This document shows positions 61,317 through 64,000 of a stretch of DNA of 64,000 nt, piece by piece (positions within the stretch are counted from its first letter, which is position 1; each line of letters opens with the position of its first letter). A program made the position numbers and the translations under genes. Source of the DNA: Leadbetterella byssophila DSM 17132 (GTDB lineage: Bacteria; Bacteroidota; Bacteroidia; Cytophagales; Spirosomataceae); contig NC_014655.1 in the NCBI RefSeq assembly GCF_000166395.1, positions 1,240,001-1,304,000 on the forward strand, read 5' to 3'. A model generated the notes under the pieces. The model did no database searches. It had not been told where the DNA came from and saw only the letters and a program-made list of their open reading frames with translations.

Positions 61317-61427
61317 TCAACTGCAGCCGCAATCCGACCCACACCCCGGATTTTTCGGTCCCCACCATTTCCATGCTAAGAACCCAAGTGCCAATAGTAC
61401 AGCACCATATGCCAAAAAATCCTGCAT
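61317..61427 (-). CDS. FeoB-associated Cys-rich membrane peptide
   Basis: This 36-residue peptide has one hydrophobic span (MQDFLAYGAVLLALGFLAWK) and a Cys-rich tail with C29, C33 and C35 (NPGCGSDCGCS). Its ATG overlaps the feoB stop (TAATG), so it is translated after FeoB. Such FeoB-associated Cys-rich peptides are common in Bacteroidota and are thought to assist ferrous iron import. A longer frame to 61553 exists but runs inside feoB. Confidence 0.8.
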   Translation of the reverse strand: MQDFLAYGAVLLALGFLAWKWWGPKNPGCGSDCGCS

Positions 61428-63469
61428 TATTTTAATAATTGAAATGCCGCAAAGGCAGATAAATACGCTAATCCACTCATGAAAACAATCTGGATCAAGG
61501 TCCATTTCCATGAATTCGTTTCCCTTCGCATAACGCCAAGAGTAGACATACATTGCATAGCAAATGCATAGAATAACAACAAGGAAACACCCGTAGCCAA
61601 GTCAAACATAGCACTTCCATCAGGTCTTTTCTCTTGCCTCATTCTTTCTACAATCCTGGTTTCCTCTTCCCCCTGACTGCCAATATTATACAAAGTAGCC
61701 AGGTTACCAACAAACACTTCTCTGGCCGCAAATGAGGTCAGAACCGCAATACTTACTTTCCAATCATAACCCAATGGTCTAAAAACAGGCTCCACTGCAC
61801 TACCAATCATTCCAATATAGGAATTTCTTAGCTTGAAACCTTGTACTTCATCCTCCCATTCTTCCGGAGTCTTATTCTCTTGAGTGATCAATTCTTCCGC
61901 CTGCCCAAAGGTAGAAGCCGGACCATGAGCACCCAGAAACCATAACAATACCGATAAAGCTAATATGATCTTACCGGCCCCCTCTACAAATGCCTTCGTT
62001 TTCTCTATCATGGTATTCACCACATTAAATACCTGAGGTCTACGATAAGTTGGCATCTCGATGATCAGATAACTTTTTACTTCAGACCTCACCATCTTCT
62101 TTAATAACCATGCTCCTCCTAAGGCAGCTAAAAAGCCAAGAAAATACATCAAGGTCATCACTAAGCCCTGAAGCCCCATAAAGCCTCCTATGGTGGTATT
62201 TGGAATGACTAATGAGATGATGATCACGTAGATGGGAATCCTGGCAGAACAAGTTGCGAACGGAGTCACTAACATGGTAATCAGTCTTTCCTTTGGATTT
62301 TCAATGTTCCTGGCAGACATAATAGCCGGAATGGCACAAGCCACCCCTGAAATTAGAGGTACTACAGATTTACCACTTAACCCGAACGGGCGCATCAGCT
62401 TATCCATCAGGAATACTACTCTACTCATATATCCGCTCTCTTCTAATAGAGCTATAAACATGAAAAGAATAGCAATCTGCGGAATAAATATCACCACCCC
62501 ACCTATCCCGGGTACAATTCCTTCCGCTAAAAGTTCGGTAAACTTCCCTTCGGGTAAAGTTGCACTTATCCAAGCACTTAACTGAGCAAACTTCTCATCA
62601 ATCCAATCCGTAGGAATAGATGACCATGAAAATATGGACTGGAAAACCACAAGCATAATGGCGAAGAAGATCACATATCCCCAAACAGGATGCATCAGAA
62701 TTCGATCAACCTTTGCTTGCCAACCCGTAGCTTTATTTATATCCTTCTGATAAGCTTCTTTTAAGACTCCTTGAATCAGTTGGTATCTTCTAACCGTTTC
62801 TTTTTGTTGTAAACGCTTAATATCACTTACACTCAGAGTATCTTCAATCTTATGAATGCTGTTAAACTGTGCATTCTGAGACCTGTTCAACCAAGCTTTG
62901 TATTCTTTACCTCTAAAATAGCTTTCATCAACATCTGTCAATTCAAAAACCGGCTTGGTATCTGCATACTCATAAGAAGCGATGGCAGATTTTAGATCAT
63001 TAAAACCCAAACCGCTTTTGCTAGATATCAGAACGGTGGAGCATTTGAAGTAGGAACTGAGTTTTGACAGATCTATAGAAATGCCTTTGGGAGCCATTTG
63101 ATCTGCCATATTAATGGCCAAAATGGTAGGAAATCCTAGATCTTTGATCTGCGTAAGTAATAATAGATTACGCTTTAGGTTCTCCACTTCAGCTACCACT
63201 ACCACCACATTTGGATAATAGCTATTTTTCTCATCAAAGAGCGTTTCTAATACTACTTCTTCGTCTTTAGAATTAGGCTGAATGGAATATAAACCGGGCA
63301 AATCAATGATAGTGGCTTTTAGCTGATCATTGATTTTGGCATGACCTGTTTTCCTATCTACAGTTATTCCCGGATAATTACCAACTTTCTGATTGAGACC
63401 TGTTAATGTATTAAAAACGGAGGTTTTACCCACATTTGGATTACCTACCAGAGCTACCTTAATTTCCAT
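61427..63469 (-). CDS. feoB: Ferrous iron transporter FeoB
   Basis: FeoB is the inner-membrane Fe(II) importer with a cytosolic G domain. The G1 motif GNPNVGKT is at 9-16, DLPG at 56-59 and NMAD at about 119-122. The C-terminal membrane part contains Gate motifs such as SGVACAIPAIMSARNIE and FVGNLATLYN. At 680 residues it is complete. It overlaps feoA by 11 bases upstream and the Cys-rich peptide downstream, so the order is feoA-feoB-Cys peptide. Confidence 0.97.
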   Translation of the reverse strand: MEIKVALVGNPNVGKTSVFNTLTGLNQKVGNYPGITVDRKTGHAKINDQLKATIIDLPGLYSIQPNSKDEEVVLETLFDEKNSYYPNVVVVVAEVENLKRNLLLLTQIKDLGFPTILAINMADQMAPKGISIDLSKLSSYFKCSTVLISSKSGLGFNDLKSAIASYEYADTKPVFELTDVDESYFRGKEYKAWLNRSQNAQFNSIHKIEDTLSVSDIKRLQQKETVRRYQLIQGVLKEAYQKDINKATGWQAKVDRILMHPVWGYVIFFAIMLVVFQSIFSWSSIPTDWIDEKFAQLSAWISATLPEGKFTELLAEGIVPGIGGVVIFIPQIAILFMFIALLEESGYMSRVVFLMDKLMRPFGLSGKSVVPLISGVACAIPAIMSARNIENPKERLITMLVTPFATCSARIPIYVIIISLVIPNTTIGGFMGLQGLVMTLMYFLGFLAALGGAWLLKKMVRSEVKSYLIIEMPTYRRPQVFNVVNTMIEKTKAFVEGAGKIILALSVLLWFLGAHGPASTFGQAEELITQENKTPEEWEDEVQGFKLRNSYIGMIGSAVEPVFRPLGYDWKVSIAVLTSFAAREVFVGNLATLYNIGSQGEEETRIVERMRQEKRPDGSAMFDLATGVSLLLFYAFAMQCMSTLGVMRRETNSWKWTLIQIVFMSGLAYLSAFAAFQLLK

Positions 63470-63692
63470 TAGCGAGTAATTCTATTTCTATTTGTGAAGC
63501 CATTTCTTTTCTGATACACAGGGGTAAACCGTCTATTTTGAAATAGTAAGGATCTCCCAAAGGGGCTTTTAGAATTAACTCTACCTCTGAACCGGGTAGA
63601 CATCCCATATCCATCAGTTTTATGGGCAATGATTCCAGGTCCATATTCTTAATTTCAGCCTTTTGACCTGCCTTCAGTTCGTGTAACTTCAT
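63459..63692 (-). CDS. feoA: Ferrous iron transport protein FeoA
   Basis: This 77-residue SH3-like cytosolic partner of FeoB has the conserved LMDMGCLPGSEVELILKAPL and ends in RKEMASQIEIELLANGN. It overlaps feoB by 11 bases. The GH3 gene ends only 17 bases upstream, leaving little room for a separate promoter, so feoA may be read through from that gene or its promoter may lie inside the GH3 coding end. Confidence 0.95.
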   Translation of the reverse strand: MKLHELKAGQKAEIKNMDLESLPIKLMDMGCLPGSEVELILKAPLGDPYYFKIDGLPLCIRKEMASQIEIELLANGN

Positions 63693-63709
63693 TATTAGAC
63701 TAATTCTAT

Positions 63710-64000
63710 TTAGGGGCGTAAACTTCCTCGTAAAACGATGTCTCTGGAAGAAGATCCTACGCCTATCGCTACAGGGTCTTTGTACCTTTCTTTTTGAAGA
63801 TTTCGATTTACATACTCTAAATCTTCATTTCTTACTGTAAAGGTAATCCATTTTTCTTCACCAGCCTTCAAAAAAACCTTATCAAAATACTTTAATTGCT
63901 TCTCAGCTTGCACCACAGAGGTATTTTGAGGAGAAAAATAGACCTGGGGGATTTCATACCCATCTACTGACCCTATATTTTTTAAACGAAACTTTATCTC
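63710..64000 (-). CDS. C-terminal end of a GH3 glycosidase, cut by the window edge
   Basis: The frame is open to the right edge and encodes about 96 residues reading EIKFRLKNIGSVDGYEIPQV from the edge, then VYFSPQNTS and the KAGEEKWITFTVRNEDLEYV stretch. This is the fibronectin type III-like domain at the C-terminus of family 3 glycoside hydrolases, often beta-glucosidases. The catalytic domains lie outside the window. It ends 17 bases before feoA on the same strand. Confidence 0.82.
   Translation of the reverse strand, partial: EIKFRLKNIGSVDGYEIPQVYFSPQNTSVVQAEKQLKYFDKVFLKAGEEKWITFTVRNEDLEYVNRNLQKERYKDPVAIGVGSSSRDIVLRGSLRP

Noticed and set aside
61428-61553. Longer N-terminus for the FeoB-associated Cys peptide
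   Set aside because: It lies in another frame of feoB. The ATG overlapping the feoB stop gives the normal family length.
1-64000. CRISPR arrays, tRNA, rRNA or insertion sequences
   Set aside because: Gaps were read on both strands; no regular spacer repeats, tRNA-like cloverleafs or transposase genes were seen.

Overview
The window is a chromosomal segment of a Bacteroidota bacterium, most likely a member of the Cytophagales. The evidence is a SusC/SusD outer-membrane pair, a menaquinone gene (menA), many small lipoproteins, AT-rich DNA (by eye about 40% GC), few purine-rich ribosome binding sites, and repeated upstream octamers of the Bacteroidota -7 form TAnnTTTG, usually 20-35 bases before the start codon. 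No rRNA, tRNA, CRISPR array or insertion sequence was seen. Most of it is ordinary, densely packed core genome.

Layout. 1-4.6 kb: end of a transketolase gene, then an ECF sigma factor, a membrane protein with five repeats (probably its anti-sigma partner), a Spy-like periplasmic protein, a THUMP-like methyltransferase, a coiled-coil exported protein and a small lipoprotein. 4.9-11.6 kb: tesB, a nitronate-monooxygenase-like gene, a zinc ribbon, mnmA, a TrpF-like barrel, a PspC/LiaF-like envelope pair and a LolC/E-type permease. 11.7-20.7 kb: guaA, a WecA-type phosphosugar transferase, a WcaF-type acetyltransferase, an unusual prephenate-dehydrogenase-like gene and two exported amidohydrolases. 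20.9-25.6 kb: a nucleotidyltransferase, an alpha/beta hydrolase, rodA and mrdA. 25.8-34.8 kb: yjdJ/yjdI, a 5-oxoprolinase locus lacking an intact pxpB, a tripartite RND efflux operon, a YcsG-like transporter and a 38-residue membrane peptide.

34.8-44 kb: rhodanese, radC, rpsT, a glycerophosphodiesterase lipoprotein, an M20 amidohydrolase, a Sua5/YciO-family gene and the SusC/SusD pair. 44-50 kb: acyl-CoA dehydrogenase, a Crp-family regulator, a TPR lipoprotein and a conserved 80-residue protein whose start codon overlaps the TPR gene's start codon, then a fused phosphoserine-phosphatase-like/phosphoglycerate-dehydrogenase gene and MscS. 50-64 kb: a membrane-anchored glutathione peroxidase, menA, DinB; tex, TauE and a serine hydrolase on the other strand; a lipoprotein and HI0933-like flavoprotein; a tyrosine recombinase with altered catalytic residues; pirin; a CoA transferase; feoA-feoB with a FeoB-associated Cys-rich peptide; and the end of a GH3 glycosidase.

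Most worth a second look: the SerB-SerA fusion with a nested hairpin upstream, the altered recombinase, the probable pxpB remnant, the amidohydrolases without metal ligands, the five-repeat sigma partner, the overlapping divergent start codons at 47266-47269 and the 38-residue peptide. I did not find a clear new defence system or mobile element.
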